Shown: piece by piece, positions 4,140 to 5,292 of the stretch
Numbering within the stretch: the stretch's first letter is position 1
Layout: every line of letters starts with the position of its first letter
Source: Nitrospirota bacterium
GTDB lineage: Bacteria; Nitrospirota; Thermodesulfovibrionia; UBA6902; BMS3Bbin08
DNA: 5,292 nucleotides
NCBI GenBank assembly: GCA_016208845.1
Contig: JACQXH010000135.1
Span: 1 to 5,292, forward strand
Direction: 5' to 3'
Made by a program: the position numbers and the translations under genes
The notes under the pieces: model-generated
Told to the model about the DNA's origin: nothing
Databases searched by the model: none
What the model saw: the letters and a program-made list of their open reading frames with translations, nothing else

Positions 4140-5261
4140 ATGCCGCGTTACGAACCAGCAAGGATCTTTCCTCTGACATCAAAAAAAAGAAATGCTCCTG
4201 CAGGAATAAAAGAAGAAACTGTCATGAAAAACAGAAAGAATTTTGGATCTGCCAGTGCCAGATGTGAATTTTCAGTTGACAATTCATTCCGCATAATTAC
4301 GTGGGATGCCGATATGGAGAGGCTTTGCCATAAACCCGCCCAGACCGTTATAGGCAGGGGCATAAACAAGATCTTCCCGATGCTCTACGAGAAGGTGGCG
4401 CTGGTTTTTGTGGACGGAAAGAAAAAACAGATGAAGAAATTCAGGAATTTCTGTTTTTTCGGGTCTGACTTCTCCGCTGATATAATGCTTAAGCCGCTCA
4501 AGAACAGGGAAGGAAGAGTACAGGGAGTCTCTGTGGTATTAAGCGGCATTTCAGGCGGGTGCCCTTATGACAAGACCTTAAGCGATTCCCAGCAGATGAT
4601 AGCCATCGGCAAGATCGCCTCGACCCTTGCGCATGGCACAAGGAATCCTCTTAATGCCATTAAAGGGGCTGTTGTATATCTTACCGGAAAATACGGCAAT
4701 GAGCCTACGCTTGCGGAATTCGGCAAGATAATCAATGATGAAATAGACCGCCTCGATAATTTCATATCCAATTTCCTCAGTTCTGCAAGGGGCGACAGCC
4801 AAAGCTCAACAGCTGATCTGAACAATATAATCAGGACGATCCTGGTTATGATCAAGCCGAGGGCAGAATCTCAGAAGATCAGGGTCTCAAGCAATTTTAC
4901 TCACCTGCCCCATGTAGTCATAGACCCTTTTCAGACAGAGCAGGCTTTTTTTAATATCATCAATAACGCCCTTGAGGCCATGCCGGAAGGCGGCAGGCTT
5001 TCCATCAGAACGTCAGTATCAGTTGAAGACGGGATCAAATATGCGGTCGTCGAGATATCTGACTCCGGCAAGGGCCTTTCAAGGAAGGCGCTCTCAAGGC
5101 TCGGCCAGCTTTCTTCCAAAAATGACAGGGAAGGGAGGGGCTTTGGAATTTTTCTCACCCGCGAGATCATAAAGGCCAGCGGAGGGAAATTATTCTGCGA
5201 GAGTGAGAGGGAAAAAGGCACTCATTTCAAAATATTATTGCCCTTAAGGACTGATGAATAA
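4140..5261 (+). CDS. Soluble PAS-domain sensor histidine kinase (two-component system)
   Basis: This is a 373-residue kinase that should autophosphorylate and pass phosphate to the response regulator encoded next. It has no membrane span, so it senses in the cytosol. Domains in order: a basic N-terminal extension (1-40); a PAS-like domain (about 43-137); a HisKA dimerisation domain (about 150-215) with phospho-acceptor H165 in LAHGTRNPLNAIKGAVVYL; and an HATPase_c domain (about 255-370) with N-box FFNIINNALEAM (N272, N276), G1 box DSGKG (308-312) and G2 box GRGFG (332-336). Two oddities: the residue after the histidine is Gly, where the family normally has Glu or Asp; and the F-box (FxPFxTTK) is degenerate, reading LGQLSSKNDREG between G1 and G2. 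The organisation resembles NtrB/HPK4-type kinases, which pair with NtrC-like regulators. If translation began at the ATG at 4224, only 28 residues of the unstructured extension would be lost. No separate promoter is evident. Confidence 0.93.
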   Translation: MPRYEPARIFPLTSKKRNAPAGIKEETVMKNRKNFGSASARCEFSVDNSFRIITWDADMERLCHKPAQTVIGRGINKIFPMLYEKVALVFVDGKKKQMKKFRNFCFFGSDFSADIMLKPLKNREGRVQGVSVVLSGISGGCPYDKTLSDSQQMIAIGKIASTLAHGTRNPLNAIKGAVVYLTGKYGNEPTLAEFGKIINDEIDRLDNFISNFLSSARGDSQSSTADLNNIIRTILVMIKPRAESQKIRVSSNFTHLPHVVIDPFQTEQAFFNIINNALEAMPEGGRLSIRTSVSVEDGIKYAVVEISDSGKGLSRKALSRLGQLSSKNDREGRGFGIFLTREIIKASGGKLFCESEREKGTHFKILLPLRTDE

Positions 5262-5292
5262 ATCAAATATCCTGATCGTTGATGATGAACCC
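5254..5292 (+). CDS. Response regulator, N-terminal fragment (continues beyond window)
   Basis: Thirteen codons are visible, reading MNKSNILIVDDEP. This is the classic start of a receiver domain: a hydrophobic first strand (ILIV) followed by the acidic DDE that coordinates magnesium at the phosphorylation site. The ATG lies inside the last codons of the kinase gene, with an 8-nt overlap, and AAGGA is 3 nt upstream. Such overlap indicates translational coupling and that this is the cognate partner of the kinase. The phospho-acceptor Asp and the output domain lie outside the window, so whether it is an NtrC-type sigma-54 activator or another class cannot be told from here. Confidence 0.88.
   Translation, partial: MNKSNILIVDDEP

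Noticed and set aside
4565..5221. Antisense frames of 74-96 codons within the kinase gene
   Set aside because: All kinase motifs (H, N, G1, G2 boxes) are read on the plus strand without interruption, so these are shadows.
4224..5261. Shorter kinase starting at the second in-frame ATG
   Set aside because: Possible, but the upstream ATG at 4140 has a much better AGGAG ribosome binding site; no domain content would change.

Overview
The window looks like a chromosomal segment of a Gram-negative, environmental bacterium with moderate GC and no phage or plasmid hallmarks. Signal peptides ending in AxA, a TonB/TolA-type membrane anchor and a PEP-CTERM/exosortase-associated acyltransferase all imply an outer membrane. 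The GC level, the many dispersed palindromic repeats and the gene mix would suit a Nitrospirota- or Desulfobacterota-like lineage. That placement is an inference from style, not a search result. Layout: the left 2.76 kb is read on the minus strand and the right 2.1 kb on the plus strand, from a repeat-rich, AT-rich divergent region at 2759-3214. In transcription order the minus side holds: a small secreted or periplasmic helical protein of unknown function (2758-2246) behind a good sigma-70-type promoter; a 336-bp intergenic stretch full of inverted repeats (2245-1910); a 400-residue protein with a TonB/TolA-like N-terminal anchor, a Gly/Ser-rich linker and a four-cysteine C-terminal domain (1909-707); and, 15 nt further on, a signal-peptide-bearing helical protein that leaves the window (691-1). 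The last two form one transcription unit. The plus side holds a LuxI-fold acyltransferase of the PEP-CTERM/exosortase-associated family (3215-3961), a 96-bp palindromic repeat (4017-4112), a soluble PAS-containing histidine kinase with a divergent H-box (4140-5261) and the first 13 codons of a response regulator overlapping it by 8 nt (5254 onward). How the genes may work together: the kinase and regulator are almost certainly a cognate two-component pair. Their position behind a predicted acyl-transfer enzyme, in a family tied to exosortase/extracellular-polymer systems, suggests a regulatory module for surface or exopolysaccharide functions, but no exosortase or PEP-CTERM substrate is present here. 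The TonB-like protein and its partner probably act in the envelope and would need ExbB/ExbD- or TolQ/TolR-like partners that are not in view. The most notable signals are: two genes whose -10 boxes lie so close to the start codon that leaderless mRNAs are predicted, one of them with its promoter inside the arm of a repeat; a small gene without a normal start codon; a kinase H-box reading HGTRNP instead of HE(I/L)(R/K)NP; and several distinct families of palindromic intergenic repeats. I did not find a clearly new multi-gene system.
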